DNA of 64,000 bases from Pirellulales bacterium (GCA_036499395.1 DASYDW010000064.1:1-64000); one strand, 5' to 3'. Counted from the stretch's first letter, positions 32,329 through 42,518 are shown. Numbers and translations are program-made. Notes: a model not told the origin generated them from the letters alone.

Positions 32329-33807
32329 GTGCGTGAATCTCATTTGCCGTTCGCTCGGATGCCGGCCGGAATGCTCTCGCGGCGCAGCTTTTTTGCGCAC
32401 GTCGGCGCCGGCATGCAAGGCGCGGCCTTGCTGCATCTGCTCGGCAGCGATGGAATTGCCTCGACCGGCAGCGACGACTCTGTACCCGGGTCGGTCGATT
32501 TGCTACCGCGCCCGCCCCATCATCCGGCTCGCGCGAAGTCGGTGATTCACCTGTTCATGAACGGCGGACCGAGCCAGATGGATCTGTTCGATCCGAAGCC
32601 GGAGCTCGATCGGCGCCACGGAGAGGCGTATTTCGATCGCATCGCGGGCGAAGTCGAATCGCCGGCCGCGGCCGGGGCGCTGATGCGCAGCCCCTTCAAG
32701 TTTGCGCAGCATGGTCAGTCGGGAATGTGGGTATCGGACGCGCTGCCGCATATCGCGAAACAGGTAGATGATCTGGCACTCGTGCGTTCGTTATATACGA
32801 CGAATATTACCCACGAGCCGGCACTGTATTTGATCCAATCTGGGCACATGCCTAGCGGTTATCCGTCGCTGGGCTCGTGGGTCGTGTACGGGTTGGGAAG
32901 TGAATGCCAGAATTTGCCGGCCTACGTTGTGCTCGACGATCCGCGCGGGCTGCCAATCAACGGCATCGAGAACTGGACGGCCGGCTTACTGCCGCCGATT
33001 TGCCAAGGGACGCGATTCCGCCCGACCGGATCACCCGTTTTGAACCTACGCGCCGCGGCCGAAGATCCGCCGGCGGTCGCAGAATTACAGCGTGAACTGC
33101 TCGGCGAGCTCGATCAAAGACACAAAGCCGAACGGCCGGGGCAGCCGAATCTTGGCGCACGAATCGCCAGCTATGAACTCGCGGCGCGGATGCAATTGTC
33201 AGCGACCGACGCGCTGGATCTAGCGCAAGAGTCGGCGGCAACGCAAGCCCTCTATGGCATTGGCCGGGAGCCGACTGATTCGTACGGCCGTCGCTGCCTG
33301 ATCGCGCGCCGGCTGGTCGAACGGGGCGTCCGCTTCGTACAGCTTTATATCAATCAGCAAATCTGGGATAACCACTCGGCGCTAGCCACGGACATGAAAG
33401 CCGCTTGCGAGCGCACAGACCTGCCGATCGCCGGGTTGCTGCAGGACCTGAAGCAACGAGGGCTATTGGACGAGACGTTGGTCATCTGGGGTGGAGAGTT
33501 CGGTCGATTGCCGATGGCACAATTGTCCCCCGACAAGGACGAGCACAAAGCCGGACGCGATCACAACAAGAACGCGTTCTCTTCGTGGATGGCGGGTGGC
33601 GGCGTCAAGGCAGGCATTACCTATGGCGCCACTGACGACCTAGGATTTGCCGCGGTCGAGAATCGTGTCAGTGTGCCGGACTGGCACGCCACGATCCTGC
33701 ACCTGCTTGGCCTATCGCACGAGCGACTGTACATCGATCAGAATGGCCTGAAAGAAAAGTTGACCAGCGTGAATCCTGCCCGGGTCATTCGCGAGATTCT
33801 GGCCTGA
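32329..33807 (+). CDS. DUF1501-family exported protein
   Basis: A 492-residue protein of the sulfatase-like DUF1501 family. The N-terminus has a twin-arginine signal, SRRSFFAHVGAGMQGAALLH, so it is Tat-exported. Family landmarks are VIHLFMNGGPSQMDLFDPKP, IWGGEFGRLPMAQ, GRDHNKNAFSSWMAGGGVKA and HATILHLLGL near the end. The start is uncertain: a GTG at 32329 has GAGGG 8 bases upstream and is preferred, a TTG at 32314 would overlap the upstream stop, and an ATG at 32359 is possible. It is the partner gene of the DUF1549/DUF1553 protein and is very likely co-transcribed. Confidence 0.93.
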   Translation: MRESHLPFARMPAGMLSRRSFFAHVGAGMQGAALLHLLGSDGIASTGSDDSVPGSVDLLPRPPHHPARAKSVIHLFMNGGPSQMDLFDPKPELDRRHGEAYFDRIAGEVESPAAAGALMRSPFKFAQHGQSGMWVSDALPHIAKQVDDLALVRSLYTTNITHEPALYLIQSGHMPSGYPSLGSWVVYGLGSECQNLPAYVVLDDPRGLPINGIENWTAGLLPPICQGTRFRPTGSPVLNLRAAAEDPPAVAELQRELLGELDQRHKAERPGQPNLGARIASYELAARMQLSATDALDLAQESAATQALYGIGREPTDSYGRRCLIARRLVERGVRFVQLYINQQIWDNHSALATDMKAACERTDLPIAGLLQDLKQRGLLDETLVIWGGEFGRLPMAQLSPDKDEHKAGRDHNKNAFSSWMAGGGVKAGITYGATDDLGFAAVENRVSVPDWHATILHLLGLSHERLYIDQNGLKEKLTSVNPARVIREILA

Positions 33808-33884
33808 TCCGATTGCCGAATTGATTTCGACACGTCCGCCGCACCTACCGCTTAAGCGCCCTCCCTCTGACAATCCTTCGGAAA

Positions 33885-35198
33885 ATGCCTTCATCTCGCT
33901 CGACACTCGACCAGCCGGCCGCGGCCGAAGCTCCGCAGGACGTCACGCGGCTGCGCGATCTTTCTCCGCAGCAATGGAAATCGGGACTGGCCGCTTGGCT
34001 GGGCTGGATGTTCGACGGACTGGACATGCACTTGTATGTGCTGGTCGCTGGTCCGTTTGTCGCTGAACTCCTCGGCGTGTCCAGCGCCAAGAATCGTGAG
34101 GTGGGCTACTACAGCTCGTGGATTCAGGCCGCGTTTCTCTTCGGGTGGGCCCTCGGCGGCGGTTTCTTCGGCATGATCGCGGATCGTCTGGGGCGCAGTC
34201 GGGCGCTGGTGATGACCATCCTTACCTATGCGGCTTTCACCGGGTTATCGTTCTTTGCGCAGGCCTGGTGGCATCTGCTCGTGTTTCGATTTCTGGCGGC
34301 GCTGGGGATCGGCGGCGAATGGGCCGTCGGTGCGTCGCTGCTTTCGGAAACGTGGCCGCGACGCTGGCGACCGTGGATGGCAGCCGTTTTGCAAACAGGC
34401 GTCAACCTGGGAGTAATCCTGGCCAGCCTGGCGAATTTCCTGCTGGCTGGCTTTCCCTACCGCACAGTATTTCTGGTGGGCGTATTGCCGGCGCTATTGG
34501 TTCTTTGGATCCGGCGCAGCGTACCTGAACCAGAAGAATGGCAAGACGCGCAACTGCAGGGCGGTGTCGAACGACCTGCGTTCACCGACCTGTTCCGCGG
34601 CTCTGTGCGCCGCACGACACTTCTGGCGCTGTGCGTCTGCGGCTTGTCACTCTCTGGGCATTGGGCATTCTTGTTTTGGTACCTGCAGCAACTGCGCAAC
34701 TTGCCCACAGTCAGCGCCTGGACCGACGTCGAAGTCGGCCAACTGGTCAGCAAAATGGTTTGGCTGGTGATGGTGTCGTCGATTGTCGGTAATTTTTTCG
34801 CCGCCTGGTTGGCGCGACGATTGAAGTATCGCCGGGCGATCGCGCTGCTGTGCTTGGGCTACGCGGCGTCGATGTTGGTCACCTATGGTGTGCCGCGCGA
34901 TTACAACCAGATGTGGTGGGGGCTGGCCGCGATCGGACTGTGCCAGGGAGTGTTTGCCCTGTTCACGATGTATCTGCCGCCGTTGTTCCCCACGCTGCTG
35001 CGAACCACGGGAGCAGGCTTCTGCTTTAACTTCGGCCGCATCGCCGCCGGGATCGGCACCGTGTTCTTTGGGCTGTTCTCACAGGTGGGCGACTACCGCC
35101 TGGCTTTGCTATTTGCGGGCATGCTGTTTGTGCCCGCCGCCATCATTGCATGGTCGTTGCCAGAGTTAGAGGACGAACAGCAACCTGCCGTGCCGTAA
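33885..35198 (+). CDS. MFS transporter
   Basis: A 437-residue transporter with about 12 transmembrane helices. MFS signatures include the loop 2-3 motif GMIADRLGRSRALV and the helix 4-5 segment LGIGGEWAVGASLLSETWPR, which resembles the sugar-acid/aromatic-acid (AAHS or SP-like) branch. FDGLDMHLYVL at helix 1 has the Asp typical of acid/H+ symporters in that branch. The substrate cannot be fixed from sequence; sugar acids are a guess from context (a sugar-isomerase-like gene follows convergently). The gene starts 77 bases after the DUF1501 stop, same strand. Confidence 0.9.
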   Translation: MPSSRSTLDQPAAAEAPQDVTRLRDLSPQQWKSGLAAWLGWMFDGLDMHLYVLVAGPFVAELLGVSSAKNREVGYYSSWIQAAFLFGWALGGGFFGMIADRLGRSRALVMTILTYAAFTGLSFFAQAWWHLLVFRFLAALGIGGEWAVGASLLSETWPRRWRPWMAAVLQTGVNLGVILASLANFLLAGFPYRTVFLVGVLPALLVLWIRRSVPEPEEWQDAQLQGGVERPAFTDLFRGSVRRTTLLALCVCGLSLSGHWAFLFWYLQQLRNLPTVSAWTDVEVGQLVSKMVWLVMVSSIVGNFFAAWLARRLKYRRAIALLCLGYAASMLVTYGVPRDYNQMWWGLAAIGLCQGVFALFTMYLPPLFPTLLRTTGAGFCFNFGRIAAGIGTVFFGLFSQVGDYRLALLFAGMLFVPAAIIAWSLPELEDEQQPAVP

Positions 35199-35229
35199 AC
35201 AGCCTCGCAATGGACCACGACTGGCCAAA

Positions 35230-36228
35230 TCACTTCTCGGCGAAAGCTGCGTCGAAGGCGACCTGGCTAGGCGGGAAGTCGAGGCGTTTGACGAAGTCGG
35301 CCGCCTCGCGAGCGCCGGCTTCGCGGTCCATGCCCACGTCTTCCCATTCCACTGAAAGCGGACCGGCATAGCCAATCTGGTTCAGGCAGCGGATGATCTC
35401 TTCGAAATTAACGCCGCCGCGGCCAGGCGAACGGAAGTCCCAGCCGCGACGCGGGTCGCCAAAGTTCAGATGGCTCGACAGGATGCCTGAGCGCCCGTTG
35501 AGCGTCACGATCGCATCCTTGACGTGTACGTGATAAACACGGTCCGGGAACGCGCGTAGAAACTCGACCGGATCGACTCCTTGCCATAGCAGATGGCTGG
35601 GATCGAAATTGAATCCGAACTCATCGCGCCGGTCGATCGCAGCTAATGTCCTTTCGGCGCTGTAGAGATCGAAAGCGATTTCTGTTGGATGCACTTCCAG
35701 GGCGAAGCGCACGCCACAATCGCCGAAGACGTCGAGGATCGGATTGAATCGCTCGGCGAACAGCGCGTAGCCGGCATCGATCATCTCCTGCGGAACCGGC
35801 GGAAAAGAATAGAGCATTGGCCAGATGCTCGAGCCGGTGAAGCCATTCACAACCTCGACACCCAGCTTCTGCGCCGCGCGGGCTGTGTTCTTGAGCTCTT
35901 CGGCAGCGCGCGCGTTCACGCCGGCCGGTTTGCCATCACCCCAAACATGCGCAGGCAGGATAGCCTTATGCCGGCTGTCGATCACGTCCAGCACGGCCTG
36001 ACCTACCAGGTGCGTACTGATGGCGTGTAGTTGCAAGTCGTAGCGTTCGAGGAGATCACGACGACCGGCGCAGTAGCCGTCGTCCGAGAGTGCCTTTTCG
36101 ACCTCGAAATGATCTCCCCAGCATGCCAATTCCAAACCTTGATAGCCGAATTCGCTGGCCTTCCGCGCCAGGTCTTCCAATGGCAAATCGGCCCATTGAC
36201 CGGTGAATAGCGTAACGGGCCTGGCCAT
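35230..36228 (-). CDS. Sugar phosphate isomerase/epimerase family TIM barrel
   Basis: A 332-residue soluble xylose-isomerase-like TIM barrel. Metal-site segments are visible: [13 protein letters not shown] (Glu and His), [14 protein letters not shown] (Asp-x-x-His), [10 protein letters not shown] (His-x-His-x-Lys-Asp) and LSVEWED (Glu). Family knowledge: these enzymes isomerise or epimerise keto/aldose sugars, inositol derivatives or oxo-sugars; planctomycete genomes carry many. AGGAG lies about 9 bases before the ATG. A perfect palindrome at 36272-36285 upstream could be an operator. Specific substrate unknown. Confidence 0.88.
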   Translation of the reverse strand: MARPVTLFTGQWADLPLEDLARKASEFGYQGLELACWGDHFEVEKALSDDGYCAGRRDLLERYDLQLHAISTHLVGQAVLDVIDSRHKAILPAHVWGDGKPAGVNARAAEELKNTARAAQKLGVEVVNGFTGSSIWPMLYSFPPVPQEMIDAGYALFAERFNPILDVFGDCGVRFALEVHPTEIAFDLYSAERTLAAIDRRDEFGFNFDPSHLLWQGVDPVEFLRAFPDRVYHVHVKDAIVTLNGRSGILSSHLNFGDPRRGWDFRSPGRGGVNFEEIIRCLNQIGYAGPLSVEWEDVGMDREAGAREAADFVKRLDFPPSQVAFDAAFAEK

Positions 36229-36624
36229 GCCGAGATTCTCCTGTATTCGCGGGGCGGCTCGAAAAGACAGCGACCGTTGACGGTCCTGCCCCTTGTGGCC
36301 ACGAAAAGTCGAAACTCGATTCTCTCAAATACCTCTGTCCTGACAACCGAATCCGCCTGGCACAAAACCGACGTCGCGGTCCGGGGTTATATCCAGAGGA
36401 AGCTTTGTGCGACCTCGGCCTGCACTACCGCACCGGCTGGCATTTACCCAGTTTACGCACGCGGTTAGAGTTAACACTCCGGCCCCTTCCGCGTCTCGTA
36501 CTGCATCCCTGAAACCGCGCGTGATGTGGCACGGGTATACATGCATAAACCCATGGTCTGATTGGCCAGCAGTTGGCAATCCGCCCCGCTTTTTCGATCA
36601 CGTTTTGACAAAGGGTCAAACTCT
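36229..36624. other. Divergent promoter region with palindrome
   Basis: 396 bases between the isomerase-like gene and the redoxin-cytochrome gene. It contains GACCGT-TG-ACGGTC at 36272-36285, a perfect 14-base palindrome 44 bases from the isomerase ATG. No exact -24/-12 promoter and no small gene was recognised. Confidence 0.45.
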
Positions 36625-38721
36625 ATGAAGCGTCTGACGGCAGCTTTCCTTGTTTTGGCGTTTGCGGCGCAGGTCGGACAAGCGGCGACCAAGTCTGGTG
36701 TACAGCCCGGCGGAAAGGTCGAGAATTTCACCCTGGCCGATTACCACGGCACCGAGCACTCGCTGACGGACCTGGCAGGGAAGCGGGCAACCGTGATTGC
36801 GTTCCTGGGAACAGAATGCCCGTTGGCGAAAAGCTACGGTCCTCGACTGGCTGAACTCGCCGCCAAGTATCAAGCGCAAGGAGTGTCCTTCATCGGCATC
36901 GACCCGAATCGCCAGGATTCATTGGCCGAGATCGGGGCCTACGCGCGGACCTCGGGGATCGAATTCACGATCCTCAAGGACATGAACAATAAGATTGCCG
37001 ACGCGATCGGCGCAACGCGCACGCCGGAAGTGTTCGTGATCGACCAGAACAAAACGGTCCGCTACTCGGGCCGGATCGACGATCGCTATGGTGTCGGCTA
37101 TGCGCGCGACAAAGTCGAACACGATTATGTCGTGTCGGCACTCGATGCCGTGCTGGCGGATATGACGATCGAGACGGCGCATGTCGACACGGTGGGCTGC
37201 CTGATCGGCCGCACACGCGAGGCTGATCCAAAATCCGCCATCACGTATTCCAATCAGGTTGCACGGATCTTTCAGGATCATTGCGTAAGCTGCCATCGGC
37301 CGGGCGAGATCGGCCCCTTCGCCATGACCGACTACAGCGAGGTGGCCGGCTGGGCCGACATGATCGCCGAAGTCGTGCGCGAGCGTCGTATGCCGCCGTG
37401 GCACGCCGATCCAAAATATGGTCACTTCCGCAATGACATCAGTCTGTCCGACGCGGACAAGGAAACGATTTTTCAATGGGTTGCCGCCGGCGCGCCCGAA
37501 GGGAATCCCGCCGACCTGCCTGCGCCTCGCGAATTCGCCCAGGGATGGACGCTGCCACGCGAACCGGACCTGATCGTCGACGTGCAGGCCGAGCCGTACA
37601 CGGTGCCGGCCGACGGCGTTGTCGAATATCAATACTTCACCGTCGATCCTGGTTTCACTGAAGATAAATGGGTGAAGGCCAGCCAGATCATCCCCGGTAG
37701 CGCTCCAGTTGTGCATCACGTGTTGTGCTTTGTGCAAGCGCCAGGACGCGATCGCGGCAGCATTGACGAAAATGGTCTCGGCTTTTTGGCAGCATACGTC
37801 CCTGGCTTCCGCGCCGCGCCGTTTCCGGATGGCATGGCCAAGCACGTGCCGGCTGGTTCGAAGCTGGTATTTCAGATGCACTACACGCCGGTCGGCAAGG
37901 AGCAAGCGGACCTCTCGAAGATCGGCTTCATTTTCGCCAAGCCCGACGAACTGACGCACATGGTGCAAACGGTGTCGACAGGCAATCGCGGCATCAACAT
38001 CCCGCCGCATGCCGAGGACTACTCGCGCGAAGGGACAATGTCCGCCTATAAGCACGATCTGACGATCCTCTCTTATTCGCCTCACATGCACGTCCGTGGA
38101 AAGGCGTTCTCGTACGAGGCGATCTACCCCGATGGCAAGCGGGAAATGTTGCTCGACATCCCGCGATATGATTTTAACTGGCAAACCAACTACGAATTGA
38201 CCGAGGCCAAGGTCCTGCCCCCCGGCGCTCGCGTGCATTGCGTTGCGCATTGGGACAACTCGGACAATAACTTGGCGAATCCCGACCCGTCGGCCCGCGT
38301 GAGCTGGGGCGATCAGACGTTCGAGGAGATGATGATTGGCTTCTTCGACGTGGCAATTCCGCTCGACCGCGAGAAGCTGCTGGCCGACGGTACGATTCCG
38401 AAGCTCGATCCTGCCGCCACAGTCGAGGACCGGGCGAAGGAACTGGTCAGCCAATTGGATGGCAATGGCGACGGCAAGTTGACCAAGGATGAAGTGCCCG
38501 AGCGTTTCCAATTGATGTTCGGCCTGCTCGATGCGAATCATGACGGCTTCGTCGACGCCGACGAGGCGCTGAAGTTCGTCAAAGCTAGCGGTGGCCGTCG
38601 TCCGGGCGGATTGGGTGGTGGCGGCGGACGCCGTCAACGCGGAGACCGTGACGACAACACTCATCGCGGCGGCGGCGCCCGTAAACAGGCGACCGAAACG
38701 GCAGATCCCGCCGGGCGGTAG
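36625..38721 (+). CDS. Exported redoxin / cytochrome c / Cu-monooxygenase-like / EF-hand fusion
   Basis: A 698-residue exported protein (signal peptide 1-20) with several parts. The first is a thioredoxin-like redoxin domain, about 28-190 (NFTLADYHGTEHSLTDLAGK, FLGTECPLAKSYG), with only one Cys at the active site instead of CxxC. Next is a single c-heme motif DHCVSCHRPGEIGPF near 222. A region of about 300-590 resembles copper type II ascorbate-dependent monooxygenase domains (VVHHVLCFV, FQMHYTPVG, YSPHMHVRGKAF). At about 605-660 there are two EF-hands (DGNGDGKLTKDE and DANHDGFVDADE), then a Gly/Arg-rich tail. This layout recurs in planctomycetes but has no known function. AAGGG lies about 9 bases before the ATG. 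Confidence 0.88.
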   Translation: MKRLTAAFLVLAFAAQVGQAATKSGVQPGGKVENFTLADYHGTEHSLTDLAGKRATVIAFLGTECPLAKSYGPRLAELAAKYQAQGVSFIGIDPNRQDSLAEIGAYARTSGIEFTILKDMNNKIADAIGATRTPEVFVIDQNKTVRYSGRIDDRYGVGYARDKVEHDYVVSALDAVLADMTIETAHVDTVGCLIGRTREADPKSAITYSNQVARIFQDHCVSCHRPGEIGPFAMTDYSEVAGWADMIAEVVRERRMPPWHADPKYGHFRNDISLSDADKETIFQWVAAGAPEGNPADLPAPREFAQGWTLPREPDLIVDVQAEPYTVPADGVVEYQYFTVDPGFTEDKWVKASQIIPGSAPVVHHVLCFVQAPGRDRGSIDENGLGFLAAYVPGFRAAPFPDGMAKHVPAGSKLVFQMHYTPVGKEQADLSKIGFIFAKPDELTHMVQTVSTGNRGINIPPHAEDYSREGTMSAYKHDLTILSYSPHMHVRGKAFSYEAIYPDGKREMLLDIPRYDFNWQTNYELTEAKVLPPGARVHCVAHWDNSDNNLANPDPSARVSWGDQTFEEMMIGFFDVAIPLDREKLLADGTIPKLDPAATVEDRAKELVSQLDGNGDGKLTKDEVPERFQLMFGLLDANHDGFVDADEALKFVKASGGRRPGGLGGGGGRRQRGDRDDNTHRGGGARKQATETADPAGR

Positions 38722-38787
38722 CGGTTCGCACCCACGATAGATGACAGTGAAGTTGCGCCACGTTACAGGCGCGTCGTGATGATCGTG

Positions 38788-39921
38788 CTACTCGCCGCGC
38801 GGTCCACGACGGCCGGACCGGGCGGCGCGACGACCACCGCGAGCGCCGCCACGCGTACGGCGTCGAGCGGGGCGCTGAGCCGCGACACAGATTTCCTGTC
38901 GGCCGTACTGCAGTTGTCGGGCCATGACCTGCGGATAGCCCCACGAGCGAACTTGCTCCAAATACTCCGGCACGACGTCGGCCAGTTGCCAATCGTGCAA
39001 CTTGAGTGTCAGTAGCAGCCCCTCGATGTGGACGTCCTCGTGCGTGACGATCTCTTGGACGGCTTCGAGCGTGGTTTCCGGCGTCACGTTCATGTCTGCC
39101 GCCAACAAGCGCGTTTTGCGAAATTCGCGCCGTCGCACATCGGACGCGCGCTTCCGCACGTGCGTGAAGCCGGGATGCGCCAGCAGCGTCGCATGCATTA
39201 CCGCCGGATCGATGCCAACGACTTGCAGCCCGCGTGCCAGTAATACCTGACAACTGCCTCCGGGCGCGCAGCCTAGCTCGACGGCGTGCTGCCCAGCAGT
39301 GACGGGCAACTGAGACCACTCAAGCGCCTCGGCCATTTTCAAGTACGCGCGCGACACCATATCGGCCGGCGGCGCGACTTCGTAAAAACCTCCCGCGCGG
39401 CACGAAGGCCCCGTGCGGGCGCGATGATAGCCGATCCACCATTGCCCCGGGTCAACTAGTACGCAATCGAGTACCAACTCGCCAGGCTGTGCGAGGGGGG
39501 GCGCCGTGGTCATTTCGGCGCATGACGCTGGCGCATTGCGCACGAGCGCGACGCGGACCGCGTCGCCTGCTTCGCTGGGTCCGGGCTCGTAATCATGATC
39601 GCCTGGCGCCCGCAGATCGCGCTGCCAGACGTGCAACCGTGAGAACGATTGCCCCTCGGCCAGCTTCCAGGCGGCGTTTGCCAAGTCGTCTTCGTTGTCG
39701 CCAGTAACCTTGCCGAGCGACATGCCGCTGGTGCGGGCGAAAACCGACTGTGGATCGAAGTCATCCGGTACACGGTACGGCGGCGGTAGCTTAAACGTCA
39801 GAAAGCCGGGGCGCGAATAGGCGAAACGAAAGTCAGGCCAGCGACGGGCGAACTCGGCTTTCACGGCCGGCTCGGCGCCGACCTGACACGTGACGAACAG
39901 AAACTGTGCTTCGGAATCCAT
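38788..39921 (-). CDS. RlmM-like 2'-O-ribose rRNA methyltransferase
   Basis: A 377-residue methyltransferase. The N-terminal half carries a THUMP-like segment (FLFVTCQVGAEPAVKAEFAR) and the C-terminal half a Rossmann FtsJ-type domain. Its SAM motif AVELGCAPGGSCQVLLARGL is at about 210, with the catalytic-site region LLAADMNVTPE and LLLTLKL (Asp and Lys of the K-D-K-E set). Family knowledge: RlmM methylates the 2'-hydroxyl of C2498 of 23S rRNA; target identity here is inferred. The C-terminal 25 residues are an Arg/Gly-rich tail not usual in the family. It starts 15 bases after the stop of the YdeP-type gene on the same strand. Confidence 0.85.
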   Translation of the reverse strand: MDSEAQFLFVTCQVGAEPAVKAEFARRWPDFRFAYSRPGFLTFKLPPPYRVPDDFDPQSVFARTSGMSLGKVTGDNEDDLANAAWKLAEGQSFSRLHVWQRDLRAPGDHDYEPGPSEAGDAVRVALVRNAPASCAEMTTAPPLAQPGELVLDCVLVDPGQWWIGYHRARTGPSCRAGGFYEVAPPADMVSRAYLKMAEALEWSQLPVTAGQHAVELGCAPGGSCQVLLARGLQVVGIDPAVMHATLLAHPGFTHVRKRASDVRRREFRKTRLLAADMNVTPETTLEAVQEIVTHEDVHIEGLLLTLKLHDWQLADVVPEYLEQVRSWGYPQVMARQLQYGRQEICVAAQRPARRRTRGGARGGRRAARSGRRGPRGE

Positions 39922-39936
39922 CGAGCGGTATTGCCT

Positions 39937-42144
39937 TTACACCCCGGCCCCGGCCGGAACGCGCGCTTGCGACTCGACATGGACCAGGATTGATTTGAAA
40001 GCGGGGGTCTTCGAGGCCGGGTCCACATGCCGGGGCACCAGCACATTCGCCTCCGGATAGTACATGAGCACATTGCCGGCCTTAATCTCGGGATATGAAC
40101 GGACCAGGATGTTTGGCAACTGGCCGACCTCGCTCGAGATCGTCACGCGCTCTTCGACGCGCAGCCCAAGTCGCGCGATGTCTTGCGGGTGCATCAGGAT
40201 CACATCGCGCCGATCCTGATTGCGATACAGGTCATAGTCCTCGTACACAACGGTATTGAATTGCCCTTCGCTGCGCACCGTCATCAAACGAAGTTGGCCA
40301 TTGACCAGCGACGACTCGGGGAGCTCGTGCGTTTTTAATCGCGCCTTGCCGTCAGCCGTGTTAAATCTGGCGGCATGAAAGACGCGGCCCGGGATCTGAA
40401 ATTCTTTTTTGGTCTGATCGATCGTGGCGATCTGTTCAAAGCCGGGGACAATCGCGGCGATCGCTTCGCGAATGCGGTGGGTGCTTTGCATCCCTTGCCA
40501 GTCGATGGGACGGTTATGCTCTAGAACGCGGCCGGCCAGGTCCGCGATCGCGGCCACTTCGCTGCGCGGCCCGACGTGTCGCGCCGGTCCGCCATCGCTC
40601 AGGCGGACATAGTTGAACATCGATTCCTGGGTCGTTACCTGCGGCTCTTCGTCGCGCGCCAGCACCGGCAGGATAATTGTCTCGCCTGCCAGGCCGTGAG
40701 CATGACCCGTGTTCAACGTGGTGTTCAGATAGACGATCATTTCCAGGTTGCCCAGCGCACGGGCGGCGTAGGTCGCATCGGGGTTCGAGCCGTAGAGGTT
40801 GCCTCCCAGGCAAAATCCAAATCGCAAGCGGCCCGCTTCGGCCGCCTCGACGCACGCCATCGTGTCGAGGCCTGGCGTGGTCGGCAATTGCACGCCGAAG
40901 TAGTTCTGCAACCGGTCGAAAACCGCGTCTTTCAGCTTCGGCGAAACACCGACGGAACCGATGCCCTGCACATTGGAATGGCCGCGGATGGGAAGTAAAC
41001 CCGCATGAGGACGTCCGACCATTCCGCGCAGCAGGGCCAGATTCGTGATCGCTTCGACATTTTGCACGCCGTGCAAATGATGGGTGATCCCCATCGTCCA
41101 GGCGAAGACGACATTCTTGGCTCGGGCATAGCGCTCGGCGATTTTGTCGATATCGGCCTTTGTCACTCCGCTGCGCTGACAGATTTCGCTCCAGTGGAGC
41201 GAACCGAGGCGCGACTCCAGCTCGGGCCAACCTAAGCAGCTCTCGCGCAGGAATGTTTCGTCGGTCGCCCCCATTTCGACAATTCGCTTGGCGATCCCGG
41301 TCAGTAGAGCCAGGTCGCCACCGATATCGGGCTGCACGTACAGGCTGGCGATTTCACTGCCGAAGAGCATGCTGCGCGGATCACTCGGCACGCGGAAGTT
41401 CACCATACCGGTCTCGCGCACCGGGTTGATCACGACCACTTCGCCGCCACGGCGACGGACGTGCATCAGCGTGGTCATCAAGCGCGGATGATTGCTGGCC
41501 GGATTGCCGCCGATGACGAATACCAGGTCCGTATGCTCAAGGTCTTCGAGCTGAACGGTCGCAGTGCCGGTTCCCAGTGTGTTGGCCAGCCCTACGCCGC
41601 TTGCCTGATGGCAGTAGTAACTACAGTTGTTGACGTTATTGGTGCCGTACAATCGGGCGAAAAGCTGCACCAGGAAGCCGGCCTCGTTCGAACTTCGCCC
41701 GCTGGTGTACCAGAACGTTTCGTCGGGCGCCGCATCGCGCAGCTTGTCAGCGATGCGCGAAAGAGCTTCATCCCAGCTAATCGATTGATAATAGTTTTCG
41801 CCGCGGATATGCATGACAGGCTGCGTCAGGCGTCCGCAATGTTCCAGCTCGCGCGGCGAGAAGCGTTGCATCTGCGCAACGGAATACGTGGCAAAAAAAT
41901 CGGGCGAAATGCCTCCTTGCATGTCCGAGACCATCGCCTGCAACGATTTCTTGCAGACCTCGGGAAAGTGGCCAGCCTCGTTCACCATGCCGCCGGCCTG
42001 CCCCCCCATGCCCAGCGCGCATGTCTTGCAGGCGTTGCGCGAGCGCATGGCCTTCCACAGCTTCCAGATGCCGCCGGCCTGACGCGCCTTGGAAAAGGTG
42101 TACCGAATGGCCTGCCAGCCGCCGCCGGACGTGAGTTTCTTCAT
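39937..42144 (-). CDS. FdhF/YdeP-family molybdopterin oxidoreductase
   Basis: A 735-residue cytoplasmic oxidoreductase of the YdeP type, which binds bis-MGD. The diagnostic N-terminal segment is NACKTCALGMGGQAGGMVNE. Then FWYTSGRSSNEAGFL, SYYCHQASGVGL (Cys near the Mo site), GGNPASNHPRL and the molydopterin-dinucleotide-binding C-terminal domain (VNGQLRLMTVRSEGQFNT) follow. Family knowledge: YdeP-type proteins are linked to acid resistance and unknown redox reactions; they lack the complete 4Fe-4S Cys set of classic formate dehydrogenases. The start at 42144 matches the family N-terminus (MKKLTSGGGW); an in-frame ATG at 42198 would add 18 residues. No dedicated electron-transfer subunit is nearby. 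Confidence 0.88.
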   Translation of the reverse strand: MKKLTSGGGWQAIRYTFSKARQAGGIWKLWKAMRSRNACKTCALGMGGQAGGMVNEAGHFPEVCKKSLQAMVSDMQGGISPDFFATYSVAQMQRFSPRELEHCGRLTQPVMHIRGENYYQSISWDEALSRIADKLRDAAPDETFWYTSGRSSNEAGFLVQLFARLYGTNNVNNCSYYCHQASGVGLANTLGTGTATVQLEDLEHTDLVFVIGGNPASNHPRLMTTLMHVRRRGGEVVVINPVRETGMVNFRVPSDPRSMLFGSEIASLYVQPDIGGDLALLTGIAKRIVEMGATDETFLRESCLGWPELESRLGSLHWSEICQRSGVTKADIDKIAERYARAKNVVFAWTMGITHHLHGVQNVEAITNLALLRGMVGRPHAGLLPIRGHSNVQGIGSVGVSPKLKDAVFDRLQNYFGVQLPTTPGLDTMACVEAAEAGRLRFGFCLGGNLYGSNPDATYAARALGNLEMIVYLNTTLNTGHAHGLAGETIILPVLARDEEPQVTTQESMFNYVRLSDGGPARHVGPRSEVAAIADLAGRVLEHNRPIDWQGMQSTHRIREAIAAIVPGFEQIATIDQTKKEFQIPGRVFHAARFNTADGKARLKTHELPESSLVNGQLRLMTVRSEGQFNTVVYEDYDLYRNQDRRDVILMHPQDIARLGLRVEERVTISSEVGQLPNILVRSYPEIKAGNVLMYYPEANVLVPRHVDPASKTPAFKSILVHVESQARVPAGAGV

Positions 42145-42518
42145 GGCTGGTCTCGAACTAACGGGGCATGTGGCGCCCTTCTTGCGGCCGGTGGGCATCG
42201 GCGCTTCCGCTCCGCCAGCGGCGTCCGTGATGCAGGTGGGGATGGCCGCACTCCTGCAGTTTAGCTGCGATGAAGCCGCCGTACAAAGGGCGCCGGAGCT
42301 GGTAATGCCGCGATTTAAATGCGGAAGGCATCAATAGATGCGCTGAGCCTCGAAAGCCCGATCGCCCCCCAATTCGGACCTTGATTTGTTATATTGGCGG
42401 CGAAGCATGTCCCGCGCCCGCCGAGCACGGCCACCGCTGCCGGTCGGGTCCAACGCCCCATCGTCTCGGCGAAAGCGACTTTGCCGCACAGCGCGCGTTC
42501 CAGCCTCCGCCAACTGCC

